5,394 bases of DNA from Chroococcidiopsidaceae cyanobacterium CP_BM_RX_35 (GTDB lineage Bacteria; Cyanobacteriota; Cyanobacteriia; Cyanobacteriales; Chroococcidiopsidaceae): the NCBI GenBank assembly GCA_019242465.1, contig JAFAVL010000658.1:1-5394 (forward strand), given 5' to 3'. The notes beneath the pieces are model-generated. The model was given only the letters and a program-made list of their open reading frames with translations. It ran no database searches and had not been told where the DNA came from. Position numbers and translations under genes: made by a program. Below are positions 1 through 5,394 of the stretch, piece by piece; position 1 is the stretch's first letter, and each line of letters begins with the position of its first letter.

Positions 1-1490
1 CTGCTAGAGGTGGCGTTGGGATTGAACTAGATTTAGACAAGATTCCAGTACGAGAAACTGGGATGCTGCCATATGAATACCTGCTTTCTGAATCTCAGGA
101 GCGGATGCTATTTGTTGCTCACCAAGGGCAGGAGCAAGAATTAATCGCAATTTTCCATCGCTGGGGACTACAGGCAGTAGTGGCAGGTACTGTGATTGCT
201 GAGCCAGTGGTGCGAATTCTATTCCAGGGTGAAGTTGCAGCCGAAATCCCCGCAGCAGCACTAGCAGAAAATACTCCACTCTACCACCGAGACTTAGTCA
301 GCGAGCCACCAGAATATGCCCGTCAAGCTTGGGAGTGGACAAGTGATCGCCTCCCTGCCTGTAGTTGTACAGGCATTGAAACACCCGAGGGCTTTCGTAC
401 CTGGAACGAAATTCTGTTGACTCTTTTAGATACTCCCACTATCGCTTCTAAAAGTTGGGTATATCGCCAGTACGATCATCAGGTACAAAACAATACAGTC
501 ATTCTCCCTGGCGGAGCCGATGCCGCTGTCATTCGATTACGTCCCCCTGCTCTCCTCAACAAGGGTGTCGCTGCTACGGTGGATTGTAATTCTCGTTACG
601 TCTATCTAGACCCCTACGAAGGGGCTAAGGCAGTGGTGGCAGAAGCGGCTCGTAATCTTAGCTGTGTTGGGGCAGAGCCTTTAGCGGTGACAGATAACCT
701 GAATTTCGGCAATCCAGAAAAACCCATCGGCTACTGGCAATTGGCAGAAGCTTGTAAGGGATTAGCAGATGCCTGTCAGGAATTAGGAACTCCAGTCACA
801 GGTGGCAATGTCTCACTCTACAACGAAACTATTGCTCCTACTGGTCAACCACAGCCAATCTATCCAACACCAGTAGTTGGCATGGTAGGACTAGTCACTG
901 ACTTGACTTGCATCTGTGGTCAGGGGTGGCAGGCAAAAGGAGATTTGATCTATTTACTGGGTCGCCGTCTGGCAGCGTTGGATCAGTTAACGTTGGGAGG
1001 CTCAGAGTATTTAGCCACAATTCATCACACAATCGCAGGGGTGCCGCCACGGGTGGATTTTGAGCTAGAGCGTCGCGTCCAAGCTGCCTGCCGCGAGGGT
1101 ATTCGCCGAGGTTGGGTTCGCTCCGCTCACGATTGTGCTGAGGGGGGGGTGGTCATCGCTCTTGCTGAAGCTTGTCTGAGTGGCGGTTTGGGAGCAGATA
1201 TTAACTTAACACCCACATTACAGGAAGACATGTCTTGGCGCTGGGATTGCGTCTTATTTGGTGAAGGTGGGGGACAAATTGTCGTTTCTGTCTTGCCAGA
1301 GCTGCAGGTCAGTTGGGAAGCTTATCTCCAGCAAAATTTAGGGAATGACTGGCAAAAACTCGGCTCCGTTGAGAGTTCTGAGACATCTCTACGGGTTTTC
1401 ACGGGAGACACCCAACTTGCGATCGACGTTAAGATTAAGGAGATAAGCGATCGCTACAGCAAAGCCATTGAAAGGCGTCTGACCCTTTAG
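1..1490 (+). CDS. purL: Phosphoribosylformylglycinamidine synthase subunit PurL, 5'-truncated by window edge
   Basis: PurL is the synthetase subunit of FGAM synthase. It uses ATP and ammonia delivered by the PurQ/PurS partners to convert FGAR to FGAM, step four of cytoplasmic purine synthesis. The reading frame is open to the left edge: the first whole codon is at 3, and residues before the Met at 63 (a [17 protein letters not shown] stretch) are PurL-like, so that Met is internal. About 495 residues are visible; the small bacterial PurL is usually 720-780, so roughly the N-terminal 280 are missing. Visible motifs, numbered from the first whole codon, are SESQERM (about 28-34), [11 protein letters not shown] (from 231), GGNVSLYNE (from 267), HDCAEGG (from 376) and a [11 protein letters not shown] segment near the C-terminus. 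These are typical of the two AIRS/PurM-like halves. The HDCAEGG codons contain a run of eight G, but the frame stays intact. purF follows on the same strand, as in many bacterial pur clusters. Separate PurQ and PurS must be encoded elsewhere, because no glutaminase domain is present in the visible part. Confidence 0.96.
   Translation, partial: ARGGVGIELDLDKIPVRETGMLPYEYLLSESQERMLFVAHQGQEQELIAIFHRWGLQAVVAGTVIAEPVVRILFQGEVAAEIPAAALAENTPLYHRDLVSEPPEYARQAWEWTSDRLPACSCTGIETPEGFRTWNEILLTLLDTPTIASKSWVYRQYDHQVQNNTVILPGGADAAVIRLRPPALLNKGVAATVDCNSRYVYLDPYEGAKAVVAEAARNLSCVGAEPLAVTDNLNFGNPEKPIGYWQLAEACKGLADACQELGTPVTGGNVSLYNETIAPTGQPQPIYPTPVVGMVGLVTDLTCICGQGWQAKGDLIYLLGRRLAALDQLTLGGSEYLATIHHTIAGVPPRVDFELERRVQAACREGIRRGWVRSAHDCAEGGVVIALAEACLSGGLGADINLTPTLQEDMSWRWDCVLFGEGGGQIVVSVLPELQVSWEAYLQQNLGNDWQKLGSVESSETSLRVFTGDTQLAIDVKIKEISDRYSKAIERRLTL
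1447..1454. repeat. HIP1 octamer palindrome
   Basis: This is an exact GCGATCGC, the highly iterated palindrome that is over-represented in many cyanobacterial genomes. It lies inside the 3' end of purL and is read as coding sequence there. Near-matches occur at about 1420 (GCGATCGA) and 4703 (CGATCGC). One exact copy in 5.4 kb fits a cyanobacterial origin but proves nothing alone. Confidence 0.7.
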
Positions 1491-1501
1491 CTAATTGGCC
1501 C

Positions 1502-1523
1502 AGTCATTTACGTCAGAATGACT
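1502..1523 (+). terminator. Small hairpin just after purL stop, possible weak terminator or processing site
   Basis: AGTCATT (1502-1508) and AATGACT (1517-1523) form a perfect 7-bp inverted repeat with an 8-base loop, 11 bases after the purL stop codon. The stem is AU-rich and is not followed by a U-run, so it does not meet the criteria for a strong intrinsic terminator. It could be an mRNA 3'-end stabiliser, a processing site, a protein site or chance. The TCATTTA heptamer occurs at 1504-1510 and again at 1523-1529. Confidence 0.3.
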
Positions 1524-1572
1524 CATTTAGGATCGTTACTATGGGTGAAAATTATTAAGTTAATGTTTTAAG

Positions 1573-1578
1573 TAGAAT
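1573..1578 (+). promoter_or_regulatory. Candidate -10 box upstream of purF
   Basis: TAGAAT matches the bacterial -10 consensus at five of six positions and lies in an AT-rich stretch between purL and purF. No good -35 hexamer sits 16-18 bases upstream, although cyanobacterial promoters often lack one. Transcription would start near 1585, inside the GGTTAAC inverted repeat, and leave a leader of roughly 90 bases before the ATG at 1677. If it is real, purF has its own promoter besides any read-through from purL. Confidence 0.25.
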
Positions 1579-1608
1579 GGTTAACGTTCTGTTTACGTTC
1601 AGTTAACC
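1579..1608. promoter_or_regulatory. Inverted repeat with internal direct repeats, candidate operator for purF
   Basis: GGTTAAC (1579-1585) and GTTAACC (1602-1608) are perfect 7-base inverted copies separated by 16 bases. Between and overlapping them, ACGTTC occurs twice (1584-1589 and 1595-1600), exactly 11 bases apart, about one helical turn. The element immediately follows a -10-like TAGAAT and abuts a -35-like TTGACG, so either promoter reading places it where a regulator would act. It does not match the PurR box of Bacillus or the PurR operator of E. coli that I know. Regulator and function are unknown, and chance is possible in an AT-rich spacer. Confidence 0.35.
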
Positions 1609-1636
1609 TTGACGGATGTGAATTCAGAGCTAGTTC
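1609..1636 (+). promoter_or_regulatory. Alternative promoter candidate for purF (TTGACG ... TAGTTC)
   Basis: TTGACG (1609-1614) is a five-of-six match to the -35 consensus TTGACA. With a 16-base spacer the only -10 candidate is TAGTTC (1631-1636), which is weak. If used, transcription would begin near 1643, after the GTG at 1641, and purF translation would have to start at the ATG at 1677. This candidate competes with the TAGAAT box at 1573; the sequence alone does not decide between them. Confidence 0.22.
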
Positions 1637-1660
1637 TCTAGTGACTCAATACCCTGCTCA

Positions 1661-1664
1661 GGAG
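1661..1664 (+). promoter_or_regulatory. Shine-Dalgarno-like GGAG ahead of purF ATG
   Basis: GGAG lies within CAGGAGC, 12 bases before the ATG at 1677. That spacing is at the long end of the usual range. The competing GTG at 1641 has only a weak AGAG-like stretch about ten bases upstream. This site, with the start codon type and the protein family's usual N-terminus, favours 1677 as the start. Confidence 0.45.
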
Positions 1665-1676
1665 CAAAGCCATAGC

Positions 1677-3179
1677 ATGATTTCCAACAATTCTCCCTCC
1701 TTGGATGATCACAAGCGCCTGGATGTAGAGGCGAACCAAGCCATTGCTCGAGCCGATAAACCAGAAGAAGCTTGTGGTGTTTTTGGCGTTTATGCCCCAG
1801 AGGAAGACGTGGCAAAACTGACTTATTTTGGTCTATATGCCCTTCAGCATCGGGGTCAAGAATCAGCTGGAATTGCCACGTTTGTAGGAGAACAAGTGTA
1901 TCTACATAAAGAAATGGGGCTAGTTTCTCAAGTCTTTAACGAATCGATTTTAAAGCAGCTACCTGGTAGCCTAGGGGTAGGTCACACTCGTTACTCAACG
2001 ACTGGTTCTAGCCGCGTTGTCAATGCTCAACCAGCAGTGGTAGAAACTGATCTTGGGTCTTTGGCTCTGGCCCACAACGGTAATTTAGTCAACGTAACAG
2101 CTCTACGCGAGGAGTTACTTGAACATCATTGCAATTTACTGACCACTACGGACTCAGAATTAATTGCTTTGGCGGTCGCTGAAGAAGTTAACACTGGCAA
2201 AGCCTGGTTGGAGGGAGCCATTCGAGCTTTCAATCGTTGTCAAGGAGCCTTTAGTCTAGTAATTGGTACTCCAGCTGGCTTGATGGGTGTGCGTGACCCC
2301 AATGGTATTCGTCCTCTAGTTATTGGTACTTTGGGTCAAGCTCCCCAGCGCTATGTGCTTGCCTCTGAAACTTGCGGTTTAGATATTATCGGTGCTGAGT
2401 ATCTGCGGGATGTGGAGCCGGGAGAGTTAGTTTGGATCACCGAAGCAGGGCTAACTTCTTACCACTGGGCGCAACAACGAGGGCGCAAGCTCTGCATCTT
2501 CGAGATGATTTACTTTGCTAGACCAGACAGTGTTATGCATGGTGAGAGCCTGTATAGCTACCGACTCCGACTCGGACGGCAACTGGCCATAGAGTCTCCA
2601 GTCGATGCTGATATTGTGATTGGTGTTCCCGATTCTGGTATCCCGGCTGCTATCGGTTTTTCTCAGGCTTCAGGCATTCCCTACGCCGAAGGGCTGATTA
2701 AAAACCGCTACGTAGGTCGGACTTTCATTCAACCGACACAGACAATGCGCGAGTCGGGTATCAGGATGAAACTTAATCCTCTCAAAGACGTGCTAGCGGG
2801 GAAACGGGTGATAATTGTGGATGACTCAATCGTCCGGGGTACAACCAGCCGCAAACTTGTGAAAGCACTTCGAGACGCTGGGGCAGTTGAGGTCCATATG
2901 CGAGTCTCTTCTCCGCCAGTTACCCACCCCTGCTTTTATGGCATTGACACCGATAGTCAGGAGCAGTTGATTGCTGCTACTAAGCCAGTGGCAGAAATTG
3001 CCAAGCAAATCGAGGTAGACTCTCTTGCCTATCTCAGCCGGGAAGGTATGCTGCAGGCAACCAAAGAAGATCCAAACAGTTTTTGCTCTGCCTGTTTTAC
3101 TGGTGATTACCCAATTTCAGTGCCTGAGCAGGTTAAGCGTTCCAAGCTCATGCTAGAGCGTTCTACTATATTGGGCTAA
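1677..3179 (+). CDS. purF: Amidophosphoribosyltransferase PurF (glutamine PRPP amidotransferase)
   Basis: PurF makes 5-phosphoribosylamine from PRPP and glutamine, the first committed step of purine synthesis, in the cytoplasm. I take the ATG at 1677 as start, giving 500 residues; an in-frame GTG at 1641 would add 12. ATG is preferred because of the GGAG upstream and because cyanobacterial PurF proteins commonly begin with Met-Ile. Numbering from this ATG, an acidic leader of about 32 residues precedes CGVFG, so Cys33 should become the N-terminal nucleophile after propeptide removal. The Ntn glutaminase half shows Arg105 (GHTRYST), Asn134-Gly135 (HNGNL) and Asp159 (TTTDSE). The phosphoribosyltransferase half has the PRPP loop VIIVDDSIVRGTT (378-390). 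Cys273, Cys419, Cys470 and Cys473 match the four ligands of the [4Fe-4S] cluster in the Bacillus-type enzyme, so this is probably the cluster-bearing, oxygen-sensitive class. It follows purL on the same strand after a 186-base gap, so co-transcription or a private promoter are both possible. The start is less certain than the identity. Confidence 0.96.
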   Translation: MISNNSPSLDDHKRLDVEANQAIARADKPEEACGVFGVYAPEEDVAKLTYFGLYALQHRGQESAGIATFVGEQVYLHKEMGLVSQVFNESILKQLPGSLGVGHTRYSTTGSSRVVNAQPAVVETDLGSLALAHNGNLVNVTALREELLEHHCNLLTTTDSELIALAVAEEVNTGKAWLEGAIRAFNRCQGAFSLVIGTPAGLMGVRDPNGIRPLVIGTLGQAPQRYVLASETCGLDIIGAEYLRDVEPGELVWITEAGLTSYHWAQQRGRKLCIFEMIYFARPDSVMHGESLYSYRLRLGRQLAIESPVDADIVIGVPDSGIPAAIGFSQASGIPYAEGLIKNRYVGRTFIQPTQTMRESGIRMKLNPLKDVLAGKRVIIVDDSIVRGTTSRKLVKALRDAGAVEVHMRVSSPPVTHPCFYGIDTDSQEQLIAATKPVAEIAKQIEVDSLAYLSREGMLQATKEDPNSFCSACFTGDYPISVPEQVKRSKLMLERSTILG

Positions 3180-3198
3180 CTAGAGGGGCAGCCCTAAT
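3170..3198. terminator. Stem spanning the convergent stop codons of purF and the lyase
   Basis: ATTGGGCT (3170-3177) pairs with AGCCC-T-AAT (3190-3198), giving 8 bp with one bulged base and a 12-base loop. The stem covers the last codons of purF and both stop codons, in the 14-base gap between convergent genes. It reads as a hairpin on either strand, so it could act as a shared bidirectional terminator. No U-run follows on either side, so efficient intrinsic termination is doubtful. A second small inverted repeat, TCCAA/TTGGA (3198-3212), sits next to it inside the lyase gene. Confidence 0.3.
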
Positions 3199-3802
3199 CC
3201 AACTGCATTGGACCTAGATATTCGGTTAGGCAAGGCGAGAAAACTTCATAGATTAGTGTCAAAGGCTGTCCGTGGTGCCAGAACAAATAGTGTCGTCCCC
3301 AGAAGGCACCGTGCTGTTTAAAACCTGCTTCCAGGGCAGCAGAATGACCGTAGTGAATCCCTTGGATATCCCGATATAGTTCTTTCCGCAGGTGGCTCAG
3401 ACTATCCCAAATAGGTAATGCCCGGTTCTGCAAATGCCGACTCACTTGGCTAGCTTCCCACCAGGAGGCGGCATAATACAATCGCTGACCAGATGCAGTA
3501 CGTACCCATACCTGCCGTCGTAGACGCGGTCCTGGTACCACCTGGATTTGGTTAGGGGCTCCGTCTAAATCCATCCCAATCTCCGACATATCGATAACGT
3601 CCACTTCCGTTGGTTCACCTGTAAGCAGGTATACATGCCGTGTCGGAGAGCCATCACCAAGGAGGAACAGTTGCCAAATTGGTGACAGCTGTGAGTGGGG
3701 CAAGCCTCGCTGGACAATTTCTTCTCCCCCTTGCCACAAAGGGGTGAGACAGTGCCATGCCTTGGGCGGCAATATAATGTTTGAAGGTCTAGAAGCAGTC
3801 AA
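3194..3802 (-). CDS. Chorismate lyase (chorismate pyruvate-lyase, DUF98/UbiC-like)
   Basis: The 202-residue product resembles the cyanobacterial chorismate pyruvate-lyase, which splits chorismate into 4-hydroxybenzoate and pyruvate, the entry to the plastoquinone head group. It is soluble, with no signal peptide or membrane segment. Recognisable blocks are LLGDGSPTRH (47-56) then TGEPTEVDVI (61-70), RLRRQVW (93-99), LPIWDSL (129-135), GRHYLFWHHGQP (169-180) and IYEVFSP (184-190). By motif comparison with E. coli UbiC, Arg96 and Glu186 correspond to its active-site Arg76 and Glu155; this is inferred, not aligned. The start codon is TTG at 3802: an in-frame TAA lies at 3809-3811, no ATG or GTG lies between, and the next Met is residue 72, beyond the first conserved block. 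The upstream AAAGAA is a poor ribosome site. A later in-frame TTG (residue 11) is possible. The gene converges on purF and lies 51 bases downstream of the tRNA-Leu gene on the same strand. UbiC belongs to a related but different family, so I give no symbol. Confidence 0.9.
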   Translation of the reverse strand: MTASRPSNIILPPKAWHCLTPLWQGGEEIVQRGLPHSQLSPIWQLFLLGDGSPTRHVYLLTGEPTEVDVIDMSEIGMDLDGAPNQIQVVPGPRLRRQVWVRTASGQRLYYAASWWEASQVSRHLQNRALPIWDSLSHLRKELYRDIQGIHYGHSAALEAGFKQHGAFWGRHYLFWHHGQPLTLIYEVFSPCLTEYLGPMQLD

Positions 3803-3853
3803 TGTTCTTTACAAAACTTCATTTATCTCTCTAAGAGCTTAACAAAGTTTCAA

Positions 3854-3935
3854 TGCGGATGGCGAGACTCGAACTCGCAAGGCGTACGCCACACGCCCCT
3901 CAAACGTGCGTGTCTACCAGTTCCACCACATCCGC
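3854..3935 (-). tRNA. tRNA-Leu (anticodon GAG)
   Basis: On the minus strand this 82-base gene folds as a class II tRNA. The acceptor stem is GCGGATG paired with CATCCGC, with discriminator A at 3854. The D arm contains CTGGTAGA between GTG and CAC. The anticodon stem CACGT/GCGTG (last pair U-G) holds the loop TTGAGGG, giving anticodon GAG, which reads CUC and CUU leucine codons. A long variable arm (GGCGTACGCC) is followed by the T arm GCGAG-TTCGAGT-CTCGC. The A73 discriminator and long variable arm fit leucine. The 3' CCA is not encoded (TTG follows), so it must be added by tRNA nucleotidyltransferase. The chorismate lyase gene follows on the same strand, and accC is divergent. Confidence 0.96.
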
Positions 3936-3951
3936 AGGAGTCAGCCTTCTA

Positions 3952-3957
3952 ATTATA
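3952..3957 (-). promoter_or_regulatory. -10 box of the tRNA-Leu promoter
   Basis: A perfect TATAAT on the minus strand ends 16 bases before the tRNA 5' end, so transcription would start near 3945 with a leader of about 10 bases for RNase P to remove. The hexamers 16-18 bases upstream (such as AATGGT) are poor -35 matches. The remainder of the 119-base divergent region (3936-4054) should also carry the accC promoter. On the plus strand I see only weak candidates there, such as GATAAT at 3969-3974 and TATCCT at 4019-4024, neither with a good -35. Confidence 0.5.
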
Positions 3958-4054
3958 AGCTGTTTGTGGATAATACCATTTTGGTAGCAAGAATGTGTCG
4001 GGGCACCTCGAAAGCTTCTATCCTACAGATACTTATTCACGTTAAAGCTGGAAG

Positions 4055-5394
4055 ATGCAATTTTCCAAAATATTAATTGCCAACCGAGGAGAAATTGCCC
4101 TTCGGATTCTTCGCGCCTGTGAAGAAATGGGAATTGCGACTGTTGCAGTTCACTCTACGGTTGACCGCGATGCCCTCCACGTTCAGCTTGCTGATGAGAC
4201 GGTTTGTATTGGCGAACCTCCTAGTAGCAAAAGTTATCTGAATATTCCTAGTATTATTGCCGCTGCTCTGACTCGAAACGCCACTGCTATCCATCCCGGC
4301 TATGGCTTTTTAGCAGAAAATGCTAGGTTTGCTGAAATTTGCGCCGATCACGAGATTGTCTTTATTGGACCTTCCCCTGAAGCTATTCGAGCCATGGGAG
4401 ATAAATCCACTGCCAAGGAAACAATGATCCGGGCTGGTGTACCGACAGTACCAGGTAGTGATGGGTTGCTTAAAGACGAAATAGCAGCGCGGAAGAGTGC
4501 TCGTCAAATTGGCTATCCTGTAATGCTCAAAGCTACAGCTGGCGGTGGCGGACGTGGGATGCGGCTAGTGCAAGACGATAGCGAACTGGGCAAGCTATTC
4601 CAAGCGGCCCAGGGAGAAGCTGAAGCTAGCTTTAGTAATCCTGGCCTTTATCTGGAGAAATTTGTTGAACGTCCCCGCCATATTGAATTCCAAATCTTAG
4701 CCGATCGCTTTGGCAATGTTATTCATCTAGGTGAGCGAGAATGCTCAATCCAGCGCCGTCACCAGAAGCTTTTAGAGGAAGCTCCTAGCGTCGCCCTAAG
4801 CCCAGAAATGCGAGCAAAAATGGGAGCGGCCGCTGTTATGGCAGCTAAGTCAATTAACTACGTTGGGGCGGGTACTATCGAGTTCCTCCTCTCCCAATCT
4901 GGTGCGTTTTATTTCATGGAAATGAACACCAGGATTCAAGTCGAACACCCAGTCACAGAAATGATCACTGGTCTCGATTTAGTAGCAGAACAAATTCGGG
5001 TTGCACAAGGAGAAAAACTTCAGCTGACCCAAGAGCAGGTCGTCTTCCGAGGTCATGCAATTGAATGCCGGATCAACGCAGAAGACCCCGAACACAACTT
5101 CCGACCCTCAGCAGGGCGAATCAGTGGTTATTTACCGCCGGGAGGTCCCGGAGTCCGGATGGATTCGCACGTCTACACCGATTATTTCATTCCTCCCTAC
5201 TACGACTCCCTAATTGGTAAGTTGATTGTCTGGGGACCAGACCGCTCCACGGCAATCAAACGCATGAAACGTGCCCTACGAGAGTGTGCTCTCACCGGGC
5301 TACCGACTACGATTAGCTTTCATCAAAAGATTTTGGAAACACCCGAGTTTTTGCAAGGTGAGGTTTATACCAATTTTGTCGAGCAATTGATGTT
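4055..5394 (+). CDS. accC: Acetyl-CoA carboxylase biotin carboxylase subunit, 3' end cut by window edge
   Basis: AccC carboxylates the biotin on AccB (BCCP) using ATP and bicarbonate, the first half-reaction of acetyl-CoA carboxylase in fatty acid synthesis. I translated the frame by hand from ATG 4055 to the right edge without a stop or frameshift: 446 codons plus two bases. Bacterial AccC is about 447-453 residues, so only the last few are missing. The order is a pre-ATP-grasp domain ([15 protein letters not shown] start, [10 protein letters not shown] at 80-89), the ATP-grasp domain with glycine loop GGGGRGM (163-169), and the biotin-carboxylase C-terminal domain from about 335. Counterparts of E. 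coli catalytic or binding residues are present: Lys117, Lys159, His209, Cys230, Lys238, Glu276, Glu289, Asn291, Arg293 and Arg339. The start is firm: an in-frame TAA lies at 4043-4045 with no other start codon between. GGAAG directly abuts the ATG, too close for a normal Shine-Dalgarno site. It is divergent from the tRNA-Leu; no accB is visible upstream, so it is not in the accB-accC arrangement of E. coli. Confidence 0.97.
   Translation, partial: MQFSKILIANRGEIALRILRACEEMGIATVAVHSTVDRDALHVQLADETVCIGEPPSSKSYLNIPSIIAAALTRNATAIHPGYGFLAENARFAEICADHEIVFIGPSPEAIRAMGDKSTAKETMIRAGVPTVPGSDGLLKDEIAARKSARQIGYPVMLKATAGGGGRGMRLVQDDSELGKLFQAAQGEAEASFSNPGLYLEKFVERPRHIEFQILADRFGNVIHLGERECSIQRRHQKLLEEAPSVALSPEMRAKMGAAAVMAAKSINYVGAGTIEFLLSQSGAFYFMEMNTRIQVEHPVTEMITGLDLVAEQIRVAQGEKLQLTQEQVVFRGHAIECRINAEDPEHNFRPSAGRISGYLPPGGPGVRMDSHVYTDYFIPPYYDSLIGKLIVWGPDRSTAIKRMKRALRECALTGLPTTISFHQKILETPEFLQGEVYTNFVEQLM

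Noticed and set aside
4..279. 91-codon open frame on the minus strand opposite purL
   Set aside because: It lies wholly over the well-conserved purL frame, has no family resemblance, and purL is open through it to the left edge.
1573..1587. NtcA-like site between purL and purF
   Set aside because: GTA-N8-AAC was seen at 1572-1585, but the NtcA consensus is GTA-N8-TAC and no correctly placed -10 follows.
1491..1676. Purine or other riboswitch in the purF leader
   Set aside because: I could not build a three-way junction or find conserved riboswitch core bases; only two simple inverted repeats are present.
1630..1815. 61-codon minus-strand frame over the purF start
   Set aside because: It overlaps the purF regulatory region and the conserved CGVFG segment, and its product looks low in information; it is a shadow frame.
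2826..3008. 60-codon minus-strand frame inside purF
   Set aside because: It sits over the conserved PRPP-loop and Fe-S ligand regions of purF and has no independent support.
3881..3890. GGCGTACGCC perfect 10-base palindrome as a separate regulatory site
   Set aside because: It is the class II variable arm of the tRNA-Leu and needs no other explanation.
3854..3935. tRNA-Leu as an integration (att) site for a mobile element
   Set aside because: No integrase, no second copy of the tRNA 3' end and no atypical genes are visible nearby.
3995..4006. GTGT-CGGG-GCAC mini hairpin between tRNA-Leu and accC
   Set aside because: A 4-bp stem including a G-U pair is too short to support a terminator or regulator site.
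4073..4507. Two minus-strand frames (73 and 65 codons) opposite accC
   Set aside because: The plus strand encodes an unbroken, fully recognisable AccC here, so these are shadows.
4055..5394. accC as a broken or frameshifted gene because no stop codon is seen
   Set aside because: Hand translation is uninterrupted with all catalytic residues, and the 446 visible codons end just where the window ends.

Overview
The window looks like ordinary chromosomal housekeeping DNA of a cyanobacterium. Four things point that way: the purL-purF gene order with cyanobacterial-type proteins, a DUF98-type chorismate lyase whose sequence matches the plastoquinone-pathway enzyme of cyanobacteria, a stand-alone biotin carboxylase, and one exact copy of the HIP1 octamer (GCGATCGC). 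I cannot name the genus. I see no mobile element, CRISPR array, toxin-antitoxin pair or phage gene.

Layout from left to right: (1) the C-terminal part of purL (FGAM synthase subunit II) enters from the left edge and stops at 1490. (2) A non-coding gap up to purF holds two separate inverted repeats and promoter-like hexamers. (3) purF (amidophosphoribosyltransferase), best started at the ATG at 1677, ends at 3179. (4) A chorismate lyase gene on the minus strand (3194-3802) converges on purF with only 14 bases between the stop codons. It appears to start with TTG. (5) Directly upstream of it on the same strand is a tRNA-Leu with anticodon GAG (3854-3935). (6) A 119-base divergent intergenic region separates the tRNA from accC. 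(7) accC (biotin carboxylase) starts at 4055 and runs off the right edge only a few residues before its expected end.

Functionally, purF catalyses the first committed step of purine synthesis and purL the fourth, so they form a natural same-strand pair, although the gap between them may carry purF's own control region. The chorismate lyase feeds plastoquinone head-group synthesis, and AccC supplies the biotin-carboxylation half of acetyl-CoA carboxylase for fatty acid synthesis. These share no pathway and are probably neighbours by chance.

The points most worth a second look are regulatory and start-site details: the 7-bp inverted repeat with internal direct repeats in front of purF, the TTG start of the lyase overlapping a tiny ATG reading frame, the lyase's position just behind a tRNA, and the stem that spans both convergent stop codons. 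I found no convincing previously undescribed system.
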